DNA of 64,000 bases, from the NCBI RefSeq assembly GCF_025639805.1, contig NZ_CP106735.1, forward strand, positions 3,195,501-3,259,500, given 5' to 3'. The first letter of the stretch is position 1; every line of letters begins with the position of its first letter. The translations under genes and the position numbers were made by a program. A model generated the notes under the pieces. The model was not told the origin of the DNA. It did no database searches and saw nothing but the letters and a program-made list of their open reading frames with translations. This document shows positions 36,905-46,768 of this stretch, piece by piece. This stretch comes from Reichenbachiella carrageenanivorans (GTDB lineage: Bacteria > Bacteroidota > Bacteroidia > Cytophagales > Cyclobacteriaceae).

Positions 36905-38335
36905 ATGAAACTTAAAAAATATATATTATTAGCAATAACAGGTAGCATTTTTTACTCCTGTGATGTTGATGAGTTCCTGAATCCATTACCAGAAACTGCA
37001 GTAGTTGTTGATACTTATTTTCAATCAGATGCAGATGTGTTGACTGGGATTATTGGAATTTATGATGCCATTCAAGGCGTAAACGAAAATACAGACGGTG
37101 ATGATGTGACTGTAAACAGAGGCATTCAGTATGAATACCTACTGACAGAGCATCGTTCAGATAATACCCGAAGTGCAACACTTGAGGGGTCTCGTGCAGA
37201 TTTTCATAGGTATTTGACTAACGCAGACAACGAGCAGTCAGAAGACTATTGGGCCTCTATGTATGATGTGATTTTCAGAGCAAATAACATCCTTAATTTT
37301 ATGGATGTAGCTGATGCTGGCAATGTAGCTAAATACTCAGCCGAAGCTAAATTTTTGAGAGCTTATGCTTATTTCAACTTGGTGAGATTGTATGGTGATG
37401 TGCCGTTGATCACTGAGGTGCTGATTCAAGATGACAAAGAAGCACTTTTTACTAGAGTAGATGTGTCTACTGTTTACGCACAGATTGTAGCAGACTTGAC
37501 AGAGGCGGTTGCGGCTTTGGACAATACAAACAAAGCGAGAGCATCTAAAGCTGCTGCTCAAGGCTTGTTGGCCAAGGTCTACATGTCTCAACCTTCACCT
37601 GACTATGCGCAAGCCAAAACATTGTGTGAGGCTGTAATTAGCGATGGTAGCTATTCTTTAGAGCCTAACTTCAATGATGTGTTTTATTCGGAATTGAATA
37701 ATGAAATCATTTTCGCTATTCAATACCTTCCGACGAACCCGTTTGAAAGTCAAGGGTTTTCTGCAGAGTTTACTTCTGCGGTACGTAAAGGCTTGCAAGA
37801 CGGTCTGAATATGCCAAATGAGAATTTGATTCTTGATCTAAATGCATTTGGAGGAAGCAGAACTGCTACTAGTATCACTAATGTGCAAGGTTCGATAGAG
37901 GTAGCCAAATTTTTGCCAGATGGTAATGATTGGATTGCAGATTACGGTCCAAACCCTCGTAATGCGGGTAATGATTGGATTATACTTCGGTATTCAGATA
38001 TCCTTTTGATGCATGTAGAAGCGATCATGGCTAGTTCATCATCAACAAGCAACTCAGCTGCCTTAGCTTCTTTTCAGTTGGTAAGAAATCGTGCAGGCTT
38101 GACTACTTCAGTAACGTCAATATCTAAAAACGAACTACTACGAGAAAGAAGGGTTGAATTTGCTTTTGAAAATCAGAGGTTTTTTGACTTACTGCGATTT
38201 GGTGTAGCAGATCAAGTATTGAGTGATCATGCTGCTGATATGGGATATACTGATTACAGTGCTAGAGCTTTGTTGCTCCCCATTCCTGCAAGAGAAATTA
38301 ATTTAAGTAGTGGTCTTTTGACTCAAAACCCATAA
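36905..38335 (+). CDS. susD: SusD/RagB-family surface glycan-binding lipoprotein
   Basis: The 476-residue lid and binding partner of SusC. The lipoprotein signal ends IFYSC (Cys19), consistent with surface anchoring. The N-terminal SusD-like region has the TPR helices typical of the family (YWASMYDVIFRANNIL, AEAKFLRAYAYFNLVRLYGDVPLI). The C-terminal RagB/SusD block has NELLRERRVEFAFENQRFFDLLRFG and a final LLLPIPAREINLSSGLLTQNP. Length normal. Translated with susC from one transcript; predicted to bind alginate oligomers. Confidence 0.95.
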   Translation: MKLKKYILLAITGSIFYSCDVDEFLNPLPETAVVVDTYFQSDADVLTGIIGIYDAIQGVNENTDGDDVTVNRGIQYEYLLTEHRSDNTRSATLEGSRADFHRYLTNADNEQSEDYWASMYDVIFRANNILNFMDVADAGNVAKYSAEAKFLRAYAYFNLVRLYGDVPLITEVLIQDDKEALFTRVDVSTVYAQIVADLTEAVAALDNTNKARASKAAAQGLLAKVYMSQPSPDYAQAKTLCEAVISDGSYSLEPNFNDVFYSELNNEIIFAIQYLPTNPFESQGFSAEFTSAVRKGLQDGLNMPNENLILDLNAFGGSRTATSITNVQGSIEVAKFLPDGNDWIADYGPNPRNAGNDWIILRYSDILLMHVEAIMASSSSTSNSAALASFQLVRNRAGLTTSVTSISKNELLRERRVEFAFENQRFFDLLRFGVADQVLSDHAADMGYTDYSARALLLPIPAREINLSSGLLTQNP

Positions 38336-38347
38336 TAATACTTGATT

Positions 38348-40342
38348 ATGAAAAATTCATTAAGTAATACTTTACATAAAGCAGCCAAGTACTTATTAGG
38401 CTTGGTAGCTATAGGATTGATCAACGCATGTGTTGAGGATGTTCTGCCTGGCGCAGGTTCTAAACCAGACGAGGTTCCTCCAGGAGCTAACTTTTCATAT
38501 GCCTCTGATGCGGAAGATTTTAAAAAAATCATTTTTACAAACCTTTCACAAGAAGCAATATCTTTTGAGTGGGATTTTGGAGTACCTGGTGCTGAAGTAC
38601 CTGATAGTGTTTTGACTGCTAAGGATCCAGAATTTACATATCCCGATGAAGATACTTATTCTGTAAAACTGATTGCGACTGACGGACTGGGTATAAGTGA
38701 TACGATTACTTTAGAGGTAGTTGTAGTAAAGGGACCCTATTTGCCCGTCATATTAGAGGCTGGCTTTGAAGATGGTCAGCTCGATGGCGGTACTGGTGAT
38801 GGTAGAGATGCCTGGAGATCTAAGACGTGGACTGCAGATGGAAACTCTTGGGCTGATGAAAATGCTGTTTTTGGTATTTCAGCGAGCCCTGTAACCTACG
38901 GAAGCCAGGCAGCCAAATTGGAGCCTCAGCCATCAAACCCTCGTCAGGGTTATCAGGAAATCACAGTAGATGCTGATCAAAACTATGATCTTTATTTCTG
39001 GTATACCATGAAAGATGGGGCAGACGACCCGTGGGCGACAGTTTCGATTGTAGGTGTGACAGACCATGGACCTATTACTAGTAAAGTAGAGGCACAAGCA
39101 GGTATTATCGCTTCAGTAACAGTGAAGGATGATTCTGAGCCAGAGGTTTATGTTCAACAGAAGCTTTCTTTTTATTCAGGAACTAATACGACTGTTGCTA
39201 TTTATTTCTGGAATGATGGAAATGTAGAAACTAGATTGGATGAATTTTCTATTGAAATAGGATCTGCAGGTGCAGTGCCACCGTCAGTGTCTTTCACTGC
39301 TGAGCAGAGCGCAGTAAATTATTTGGAATATACTTTCGTAAATTCTTCAATAGATGCAGAGTCTTATCAGTGGGATTTAGGTGATGGAAACACTTCTACT
39401 GATGCATCTCCAACTCACACTTATGCAGAGGCCGGTATGTATACGGTTAGCTTAATTGGAACGAATGAAAGTGGACTTACCGCCGATTTTAGTACAACAA
39501 TTGACATTCAAGATCCCGTAACGGCTGAGTTTTCTTATGCTGAAGGTGCTGATGTATTTACTATTGATTTCTCAGACGAGTCAGTGAACGCTGTAAGTGT
39601 TATGTGGGATTTTGGTGATGGTTACTCCTTTTCTACTACAGAAAAAAATGCGGACATTACTCATATATACACTGGAGGACCTGGGTTTTACATTGTTAAA
39701 CTTACTTCTACGAGTAGTACTGGATTAGAAAGTGAAAAGTTAGAAACACTAGCTATTGGAGTTCCCAAAGTATTAGGAGGAGATTTTGAAGATACCGATA
39801 CTGGAGATGATAGAGACTATTGGAAACCAGCTAGTTTCTCAGGGAGTGAAACGTCTACTACGCCATATGGTGGAAGTAGTGATGGAGCCTTCCAAACGTA
39901 CGATGGTACAGATACTGAATCTAAAACAAGAGGAGCCAAGATTGATGCATCGAGATGTGCAGTTGATGCTTCTGGAAATGTAAGTACTGGTAATACCAGG
40001 TATGCATATCAGGAGATTTCAGGTCTTAGCGCTGGCGTAGAGTACTACCTCGAGTATTCATACAACAATTCTGGTGGTACTATAGTAGCAGGTGAGATCT
40101 TGGATGGTCACTTCGACGATGGTTCTAATGCCTTAGCTGCGTCACTTAATGGATCATCTTTAGTAGAAATTCAGGGAACAGCGGCTACTGGTGAAGATAT
40201 TGGTAATAGTTGGAGAACGATTAGAGGGAAATTCACTGCTCCTGCAAGTGGCAATGTGTCTATTTGGATGTGGGCATTTGGTGGTCAGTCGTATTACGAC
40301 AACATCAAGATACTTCCAGCTTCAATAGTAGATACTCCTTAA
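38348..40342 (+). CDS. PKD-domain lipoprotein with two CBM-like modules (SusE/F position)
   Basis: A 664-residue surface lipoprotein (LINAC, Cys28). Architecture read from the sequence: PKD 1 (about 46-127); beta-rich CBM-like module A (133-304: FEDG...DAW...YGSQAAKLEP...GYQEITVDADQNYDLYFWY...RLDEFSIE); PKD 2 (312-388, YQWDLGDGNTS...HTYAEAGMYTV); PKD 3 (391-470, VMWDFGDGYSF); module B (473-660: GDFEDTD...YWKP...RYAYQEISGLSAGVEYYLEYSY...SYYDNIKILP). Modules A and B resemble the C-terminal domain of the PL7 lyase at 47940. The place after susCD is that of accessory glycan-binding proteins. The start is the ATG at 38348. Binding of alginate is inferred. Confidence 0.82.
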   Translation: MKNSLSNTLHKAAKYLLGLVAIGLINACVEDVLPGAGSKPDEVPPGANFSYASDAEDFKKIIFTNLSQEAISFEWDFGVPGAEVPDSVLTAKDPEFTYPDEDTYSVKLIATDGLGISDTITLEVVVVKGPYLPVILEAGFEDGQLDGGTGDGRDAWRSKTWTADGNSWADENAVFGISASPVTYGSQAAKLEPQPSNPRQGYQEITVDADQNYDLYFWYTMKDGADDPWATVSIVGVTDHGPITSKVEAQAGIIASVTVKDDSEPEVYVQQKLSFYSGTNTTVAIYFWNDGNVETRLDEFSIEIGSAGAVPPSVSFTAEQSAVNYLEYTFVNSSIDAESYQWDLGDGNTSTDASPTHTYAEAGMYTVSLIGTNESGLTADFSTTIDIQDPVTAEFSYAEGADVFTIDFSDESVNAVSVMWDFGDGYSFSTTEKNADITHIYTGGPGFYIVKLTSTSSTGLESEKLETLAIGVPKVLGGDFEDTDTGDDRDYWKPASFSGSETSTTPYGGSSDGAFQTYDGTDTESKTRGAKIDASRCAVDASGNVSTGNTRYAYQEISGLSAGVEYYLEYSYNNSGGTIVAGEILDGHFDDGSNALAASLNGSSLVEIQGTAATGEDIGNSWRTIRGKFTAPASGNVSIWMWAFGGQSYYDNIKILPASIVDTP

Positions 40343-40368
40343 TGATCTGATATTAAGTAGAGATAAAT

Positions 40369-40402
40369 AATATCACCCAGGGTCCATCCCTGGGTGATAT
40401 TT
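40369..40402 (+). terminator. Hairpin between the binding-protein genes and the lyase genes
   Basis: AATATCACCCAGGG (40369-40382) pairs perfectly with CCCTGGGTGATATT (40388-40401) around five bases. Only two or three Ts follow, so it may be a partial terminator or a 3'-end-stabilising hairpin that sets the susCD transcript apart from the lyase genes. Confidence 0.6.
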
Positions 40403-40486
40403 ATAAAAAAATAAGAGTTCGTGTAAAAAAAAAATGGGCATTGCAGCAAGTAGAAAAACTGCGTCAATAAAAAAACAAAAACTAGA

Positions 40487-42772
40487 ATGATTTATAGAAG
40501 TAAATGGATAGGTCTCAATGCAGTAATTATGAGTTTGCTCATGCTAGTCCTATTCACCACAGGGTGTGACACCCCAAGCCAATCACGAGCAACAGTAGCT
40601 AATGCAGAAGAATTGAAAGTGAAATTAGCATTAACCAACCCTGGTGATACTATTCTACTCGCCAATGGCGAATGGAAAGATGCTGAATTGGTGATCAAAG
40701 CTAAAGGTACAGCTGAGGCACCTATAGTAGTGATGGCAGAGTCTCTAGGAGGGGTGACTCTTACTGGTCAGTCTAATCTCAAATTAGCTGGTGAATATGT
40801 AGTAATCAGTGGTTTGTATTTTACTAATGGATATACGCCAACTGCTGAAGTGATTTCTTTCAGAATAAAAAAAGACGACCTAGCCAACAACTGTAGAATA
40901 ACCCAAACAGTAATAGAAAATTATTCCAATCCAGAGCGTCATGACAACGACTACTGGGTAGGCATGTATGGTAAAAACAACCAATTCGATCACAACGCAC
41001 TCGTAGGCAAAGGCAACAGAGGCGTGACTATGGCTGTGAGACTCAATACAGAAGAGAGTCTGGACAACAACCATCTGATCGATCACAACTATTTTGGCCC
41101 AAGAGAAAATCTAGGAGCCAACGGTGGAGAGACCTTGCGTATAGGTACCAGCCACTATTCCCTTTCTTACTCCAATACACAGGTGATCAACAACTACTTC
41201 GATCGATGTGATGGAGAGCACGAAATCATCTCAAACAAATCGTGCGGCAACTTGTTTAAAGGCAATGTATTCGACGAATGTGTAGGTACTTTGACTTTCA
41301 GACATGGCAATGAAAATATTGCAGAAAGCAATGCTTTCTTCGGCAATGGCAAACCTCATACAGGGGGGATTAGAGTCATCAACGAGAAGCAAAAAGTGAT
41401 CAATAACTACGGCTATGGTCTTACAGGGCATAGGTTTCGAGGTGCATTGGTAGTGATGAATGGTGTACCCAACTCACCAATCAACAGGTATCACCCAGTG
41501 AAAGATTCTCAGATCAACAGCAATACTTTTGTCAATTGCGACTATGTGCAGCTGTGTGCAGGTAGCGATGCGGAGCGAAGTGCCGTGCCACAGAGCACCA
41601 GCATTTCAAATAATATTTTTTGGAATGAGTCAAAAAACGATGTGTTTACAGCGTACGATGACATATCAGGTATCTCATTTGATGGCAATATCCTAAGTCC
41701 TAATATCAAGTCGCTAGGAGCAGGGTTCAAGGCCGTAGATGCTAAGCTTGTCAAAGATGCTTCTGGCCTTTATTCGTTGTCAGATGCGTCAGTTACCGCT
41801 GGTATCACCAAAGAATTTGCAGTAGTGTCTAAGGCAGCTGCTGGTCCATCATGGTACACCAAACCCGTAAACGGGCCCACTTTTGGCTACGGCAAGCAAA
41901 TAGAAGTGGCCGCAGATCAAGATCTTTTCAAAGCTATAGGAGAAGCAAAAGCTGGCGATGTAGTGCTGCTGGCGGATGGAGAATATCTACTAGAGAAAAA
42001 AGTAGCTGTCAACTATCCAATCACTATTCAGTCTGCTGGAAATGCCGTGATCAAATTTGAGAAATCAAACCTATTCGTTATCGAAAATGGTGGAAGCCTC
42101 AAACTGAAAGGTATCACTATCGACGGAGTAGAGTCGCCAGACTACGCTGGCAATGCTGTGGTAGCTACAAGCAAGTACTCTATGAATAGAAACTACAAGT
42201 TGTTTATCGAGGATTGTACATTCAGAGACCTCGATGTCAATCACTCTTTCAATATTTTGAAAGTTTACAAAAACACATTTGCGGACAGCATCATGATTAC
42301 CAATTCTATTTTTGAAGATGTAAGTGGTACCATCCTAGAGCTGAACCAAGAGAACGATGACATTGGGATCTACAATGCTGAGTTTGTGATTATGAACAAC
42401 AACAGCTTCAAAAACATTGGCAAAGAGGTGGTGAATCTACATCGTGGCGGAAGCGACGAAAGCACTTTTGGACCGCTCTTATACATCGATCATTGCACTT
42501 TCGATAAAGTAGGCTTTAGTGTGAAAAACAAAGGAGGAAAAGCCTTCTCACTACACGGTGTGCAGAAAACAGCAATCACCAACTCGGTGTTTACAGATAT
42601 CAAGCCATTCAATATTTTTCATACCGTAGGAGAGCCGATCACTATGATCTCTGATTGTAGCATCGATAGATCAAAATTAGAGATCAGCGATAATACAGCA
42701 GAATTGAGCAAACTCAACTTGAGCGCAAGCGCAAAAGGGACTGACGATGAAAAAATAGGGTACAAGCAATGA
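40487..42772 (+). CDS. Alginate lyase, polysaccharide lyase family 6 (two beta-helix domains)
   Basis: A 761-residue lipoprotein (FTTGC, Cys27) of the chondroitinase-B-like PL6 family. The N-terminal parallel beta-helix (about 35-400) has the catalytic Lys251 in ISNKSCGN and Arg272 in TFRHGN. Their 21-residue spacing is that of chondroitinase B, and calcium-site acidic residues lie in NGGETLRIG and DGEHE. A second beta-helix (about 450-745) resembles the two-domain architecture of AlyGC, where the second domain shapes the dimer. It probably cuts alginate (often polyG or polyMG in this family) by beta-elimination near the outer membrane. Its stop overlaps the PL17 start (ATGA). Confidence 0.9.
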   Translation: MIYRSKWIGLNAVIMSLLMLVLFTTGCDTPSQSRATVANAEELKVKLALTNPGDTILLANGEWKDAELVIKAKGTAEAPIVVMAESLGGVTLTGQSNLKLAGEYVVISGLYFTNGYTPTAEVISFRIKKDDLANNCRITQTVIENYSNPERHDNDYWVGMYGKNNQFDHNALVGKGNRGVTMAVRLNTEESLDNNHLIDHNYFGPRENLGANGGETLRIGTSHYSLSYSNTQVINNYFDRCDGEHEIISNKSCGNLFKGNVFDECVGTLTFRHGNENIAESNAFFGNGKPHTGGIRVINEKQKVINNYGYGLTGHRFRGALVVMNGVPNSPINRYHPVKDSQINSNTFVNCDYVQLCAGSDAERSAVPQSTSISNNIFWNESKNDVFTAYDDISGISFDGNILSPNIKSLGAGFKAVDAKLVKDASGLYSLSDASVTAGITKEFAVVSKAAAGPSWYTKPVNGPTFGYGKQIEVAADQDLFKAIGEAKAGDVVLLADGEYLLEKKVAVNYPITIQSAGNAVIKFEKSNLFVIENGGSLKLKGITIDGVESPDYAGNAVVATSKYSMNRNYKLFIEDCTFRDLDVNHSFNILKVYKNTFADSIMITNSIFEDVSGTILELNQENDDIGIYNAEFVIMNNNSFKNIGKEVVNLHRGGSDESTFGPLLYIDHCTFDKVGFSVKNKGGKAFSLHGVQKTAITNSVFTDIKPFNIFHTVGEPITMISDCSIDRSKLEISDNTAELSKLNLSASAKGTDDEKIGYKQ

Positions 42773-45051
42773 GTATTAGATTTAGTTATATCAGTTTAGG
42801 TTTTAGTGTGGCTGTTGCCCTGATGTTGCTTTCATGTGTCGGGCATGAAGGCAATGAAGGACAACAGCGCCTAACTGACCCCACAGCACATCCACAGCTT
42901 ACATTGACGTTACAGGGGGTAGAGCAGATCAAAACCAGTTTGGGACAGGTTCCATTGTTTGATCAGACTTTATCCGATGTTATAGCAGAAGTAGATGCAG
43001 AGCTGGCTAACGGCATAGAAGTGCCTGTGCCCAAGGATTTGGCGGGTGGCTATACGCACGAAAGGCACAAGAGCAATTTCTTTATCATGCAAAAGGCAGG
43101 TACACTATTTCAGATTACTGGCGATGATAAATACGCCGTGTACCTTAGAGATATGCTTTTGGCGTACGCCGAATTGTGGCCTACCATTGGCAAGCATCCA
43201 GCGGAGCGGTCTTATGCACGTGGTAAGCTTTTTTGGCAATGTTTGAATGACGCCAATTGGTTGGTCTATACCAGCCAGGGATATGATTGTATTTATGATT
43301 GGCTGGATGTGCCTACTAGAGAGAAGTTAAACAAAGAGTTGTTTAGACCATATGCAGAGTATGTTTCAGTTGAAAATCCTCAGTTTTTCAACCGAATTCA
43401 TAACCACAGCACTTGGGGAAATGCGGCAGTGGGTATGATCGGACTGGTCATGGATGATGAAGAGCTCATCAATTGGTCTTTATACGGTTTGGATATTGAA
43501 GTGCCGGGAGATATTGTCAAAGACAATGATGGAGGAGATATAAAATTAGAAGGTCAGAAAGAAGCAGGGTTTCTTGCGCAGATCGATCATTCTTTTTCCC
43601 CTGATGGTTATTATACAGAGGGGCCTTACTACCAACGATACGCCATGTATCCTTTCCTGATTTTTGCAGAGGGGTTGGCTAATAAAAAACCCGAATTAAA
43701 AATCCTTGATTATCGGGATGGATTGCTCATCAAGGCGATCAATACTTTGATTAATCAAACCAATTCAGCCGGAGAGTTTTTTCCAATCAATGATTCGCAA
43801 AAAGGAATGTCACTAGCGTCTAGAGAACTGGTAAGCGCTGTGAGTATCGCCTATTACTATGGAGGAAATGACCCTGGGTTGCTCTCCATAGTGGAAGACC
43901 AAGGCCGAGTACCACTCAACAATGCTGGGCTTGCCTCTGCCAAAGCGGTAGCCGAAGGGAAAGCTAAAAAATACCAATACAAGAGTATGGAGTTGGCTGA
44001 TGGAGCCGCTGGCGACGAAGGGGCTATTGGGATCTTACGTGCTGATGATTTGACTTTGGTGATGAAATATGCCAAGCATGGCATGGGGCATGGGCATTTT
44101 GATCGATTGGGCTTTTTGCTATACGACGAAACAGGTGAAGTCATCCAAGACTATGGTGCTGCCCGCTGGGTAAATGTTGAACACAAGGACGGTGGCGGAT
44201 ACCTCAAAGAAAATCGCAGCTGGGCCAAAGAGACTGTGGCACACAATACGCTGGTCGTCGACAAAGATTCTCATTTTGATGGAAATGTAAAGAAAGCGGA
44301 TCAAACGGCTGGTATGCCATATTATTTTCTGTCTGGTGATGACGTACAAATAGTTAGTGCCAAAGAACAGAATGCTTACCCTGGTATTGATTTGCAAAGA
44401 ACCATGGCAGTAGTCAGAATAGAAGAACTAGAGAGCCCACTGGTGATAGACCTGTTTTCGGTACAAGCACCAGAAGGATCAAGGTATGATTTACCTCTTT
44501 ATTATGTAGGCGAATTCATGTCGTCCAATCAGAAATTCCAAACGAACAATGTGCTTTCCCCAATGGGTAAAGAGTCGGGCTACCAGCACTTGTGGGCGGA
44601 AGCTCAAACTACCCTAGAGGGTGACGTTTTTAGCATGACTTGGTTTAATAAAAAGAAATTCTATACGGTTACCTCTGTGGTAGAGCTAGGCGATGAAATG
44701 ATTTTGACCAGAATAGGTGCAAATGATCCTAATTTCAATTTGCGCAGAGATCCTGGTCTTATACATCGCAGAACAGGTGGAAATACAGTTTTTGCAAGCC
44801 TTTATGAAATACATGGCAGCTATGATTATGCATCAGAGCGGCCTTTGAACTCATTCACTTCAGTAGCAACTATGAAAATATTGCATCAATCTGAAGCATA
44901 TGTTGTTGTTCAGTTTCAGCTAAAAACAGGTGAACGCTATCAATTTGCTTGCTCTCTATTGAACGATAGCAAAACGGCAAAACATACGGTAGAAGATGCT
45001 AATGGGCAATGGCAGTGGCAAGGAATTTATAATTTGAAAAAGAATATTTAA
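42769..45051 (+). CDS. Oligo-alginate lyase, polysaccharide lyase family 17
   Basis: A 760-residue exolytic lyase that releases unsaturated monouronate from alginate oligomers. The lipoprotein signal ends MLLSC (Cys23). The N-terminal alpha/alpha toroid (about 60-400) carries the Asn212-His213 pair in RIHNHSTWGN and the catalytic-Tyr region GYYTEGPYYQRYAMYPF. The C-terminal heparinase II/III-like beta-sheet domain (about 420-700) includes the metal/His region KHGMGHGHFDRLGF and WAKETVAHNTLVVD. It is translationally coupled to PL6 by a 4-bp overlap. Its product feeds KdgF, encoded 6 bp downstream. Confidence 0.92.
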   Translation: MSIRFSYISLGFSVAVALMLLSCVGHEGNEGQQRLTDPTAHPQLTLTLQGVEQIKTSLGQVPLFDQTLSDVIAEVDAELANGIEVPVPKDLAGGYTHERHKSNFFIMQKAGTLFQITGDDKYAVYLRDMLLAYAELWPTIGKHPAERSYARGKLFWQCLNDANWLVYTSQGYDCIYDWLDVPTREKLNKELFRPYAEYVSVENPQFFNRIHNHSTWGNAAVGMIGLVMDDEELINWSLYGLDIEVPGDIVKDNDGGDIKLEGQKEAGFLAQIDHSFSPDGYYTEGPYYQRYAMYPFLIFAEGLANKKPELKILDYRDGLLIKAINTLINQTNSAGEFFPINDSQKGMSLASRELVSAVSIAYYYGGNDPGLLSIVEDQGRVPLNNAGLASAKAVAEGKAKKYQYKSMELADGAAGDEGAIGILRADDLTLVMKYAKHGMGHGHFDRLGFLLYDETGEVIQDYGAARWVNVEHKDGGGYLKENRSWAKETVAHNTLVVDKDSHFDGNVKKADQTAGMPYYFLSGDDVQIVSAKEQNAYPGIDLQRTMAVVRIEELESPLVIDLFSVQAPEGSRYDLPLYYVGEFMSSNQKFQTNNVLSPMGKESGYQHLWAEAQTTLEGDVFSMTWFNKKKFYTVTSVVELGDEMILTRIGANDPNFNLRRDPGLIHRRTGGNTVFASLYEIHGSYDYASERPLNSFTSVATMKILHQSEAYVVVQFQLKTGERYQFACSLLNDSKTAKHTVEDANGQWQWQGIYNLKKNI

Positions 45052-45057
45052 TAGGAA

Positions 45058-45432
45058 ATGGAAAGAAATAGCGAAAAATATATTCTAACGCAACAAATGG
45101 AGTGGGAAGAACTTGGAGGAGGAGTTTCCCGAAAAATGCTTGGGTATGACAACCAGATCATGATGGTGCTTGTGAAATTTGAAAAAGGAGCTTTAGGTTC
45201 TCCTCATAGTCATTTTCATACACAAGCTACTTATTGCGTAGAAGGAAAATTTGAGTTTGAGATTGATGGTGTAAAACAGATATTAAATGCAGGGGATGGG
45301 GTTTATATAGAGCCTAACCTTTTGCACAGTGCAGTATGCTTAGAAGCAGGTAAATTAATTGATACGTTTAGTCCAGTGCGAGAGGATTTTCTTAGTGGAA
45401 ACGGCGTGTCTTATTTTGGTGATAAAGACTAA
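45058..45432 (+). CDS. kdgF: KdgF-like cupin, unsaturated uronate linearising enzyme
   Basis: A 124-residue single-domain cupin. The metal ligands appear as H-x-H...Q in SPHSHFHTQATYCVEG and the second-motif His in LLHSAV, matching the KdgF pattern. KdgF speeds the opening of 4,5-unsaturated uronate monomers to the linear keto form (DEH). The gene lies between the exolyase PL17 and the uronate transporter, exactly where this step belongs. It may work in the periplasm or cytoplasm; no signal peptide is visible, favouring the cytoplasm. Confidence 0.85.
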   Translation: MERNSEKYILTQQMEWEELGGGVSRKMLGYDNQIMMVLVKFEKGALGSPHSHFHTQATYCVEGKFEFEIDGVKQILNAGDGVYIEPNLLHSAVCLEAGKLIDTFSPVREDFLSGNGVSYFGDKD

Positions 45433-45443
45433 ACGATAAGATA

Positions 45444-46715
45444 ATGAAGATAAAGGGACTTAGATGGTGGATCATAGGGCTGGTATGTCTAGCTACCGTA
45501 ATTAATTATATTGATCGGTCGGCATTGGCGATCATGTGGCCTGATATCTCTAAGGACTTAGGGATGACCAAGACGGATTATGCACTGATCCTCAATATAT
45601 TCTTAGTGGCTTATGCAGTAGGTCAGTCCTTGTCGGGCAAGATGTTCGATAAGATAGGTACGCGACTTGGTTTTGTGATTTCTATCACGGTATGGGGTTT
45701 GGCTACTTCTATCCACGCCATGGCGAGAGGGGTATTGAGTTTTAGTGTATTCCGAGTGTTGCTAGGTCTCGGAGAGGCAGGCAACTGGCCAGGTGCAGTC
45801 AAAAGTAACGCTGAGTGGTTTCCTGTAAAAGAAAGAGCCTTGGCGCAAGGGATATTCAATTCAGGGGCAGCCATGGGGTCTATTGTAGCTCCTCCAGTGA
45901 TAGCTATTGTTTGGGTGATGATTGGTTGGCAGATGACTTTCCTTGTACTGGGGTTGTTGGGATTGCTTTGGGTTATTCCATGGTGGATCATCAACAAAAA
46001 TGTACCGGCTAAACACCCATGGATCACAGACGAAGAAAAAGCACACATTCTTGCTGGTATGACTTCGAAAGCAGAAGATCAAGACAAACCAGGGTTGAGC
46101 ATGACTCAGATCCTATCGCATCGAGAGTCTTGGGCAGTATTAGTTTCTAGATTTTTTGTAGAACCTATCTGGTGGTTATTTGTAGGCTGGATGCCAATTT
46201 ACTTGGCTGATGTCTATGGCTTCAATGTCAAAGAAATTGGATTTTTTGCTTGGGTACCTTATGTAGGTGCTGCAGTGGGTAGTTTGTCTGGAGGGTATTT
46301 CTCTGGTCGTCTGCTTATCAATGGAGCATCAGTAGATCAAGCCCGAAAGAAAACGATACTTATCGGTTGTGTGATCATGTTCTTAGGACTAATCGCAACG
46401 ATAGTAGCAGGAGATACACCTATTAAGTTTGTAGGTATTGTAGCCCTCGTGCTTTTTGGGTTCCAGTTTGTCATTAGCAATATACAAACGATCCCAAGTG
46501 ATTTGTTTAGTGGTAAGTCAGTAGGCTCACTTGCTGGGTTGGGAGGTACAGTAGGTATATTTTCAGTAATCATTATGAACTTCTTAGTACCTGTGATTAC
46601 TGACCTATACTCTTATACGCCCATATTTATTATGATCGCTTTGTTTGTGCCTTTGTGCATCCTGTCGATCTACTTTTTTGCGAAAGAAATTAAACCTGTG
46701 GATCAGGAAGGTTAA
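45444..46715 (+). CDS. MFS transporter, ACS family (hexuronate/DEH uptake)
   Basis: A 423-residue major-facilitator protein with twelve predicted helices. The first is WWIIGLVCLATVINYIDRSALAIMWP, whose NYIDR is typical of the anion:cation symporter group that includes ExuT. The inter-helix 2/3 loop GKMFDKIGTRLG is the MFS A-motif. It should carry monouronates such as DEH across the inner membrane after PL17 cleavage. It starts 11 bp after kdgF and ends the PL6-PL17-kdgF transcript. Substrate assignment comes from context. Confidence 0.88.
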   Translation: MKIKGLRWWIIGLVCLATVINYIDRSALAIMWPDISKDLGMTKTDYALILNIFLVAYAVGQSLSGKMFDKIGTRLGFVISITVWGLATSIHAMARGVLSFSVFRVLLGLGEAGNWPGAVKSNAEWFPVKERALAQGIFNSGAAMGSIVAPPVIAIVWVMIGWQMTFLVLGLLGLLWVIPWWIINKNVPAKHPWITDEEKAHILAGMTSKAEDQDKPGLSMTQILSHRESWAVLVSRFFVEPIWWLFVGWMPIYLADVYGFNVKEIGFFAWVPYVGAAVGSLSGGYFSGRLLINGASVDQARKKTILIGCVIMFLGLIATIVAGDTPIKFVGIVALVLFGFQFVISNIQTIPSDLFSGKSVGSLAGLGGTVGIFSVIIMNFLVPVITDLYSYTPIFIMIALFVPLCILSIYFFAKEIKPVDQEG

Positions 46716-46737
46716 GGTATAAAAAATAAAAGAGGAG

Positions 46738-46768
46738 GTCTCAGTAGTATCAAATTGATCTCTGAGAC
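46738..46768 (+). terminator. Hairpin downstream of the MFS gene
   Basis: GTCTCAG (46738-46744) pairs with CTGAGAC (46762-46768) around a 17-nt loop, 22 bp past the MFS stop. No T-run follows, so it is a weak terminator candidate. Confidence 0.45.
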
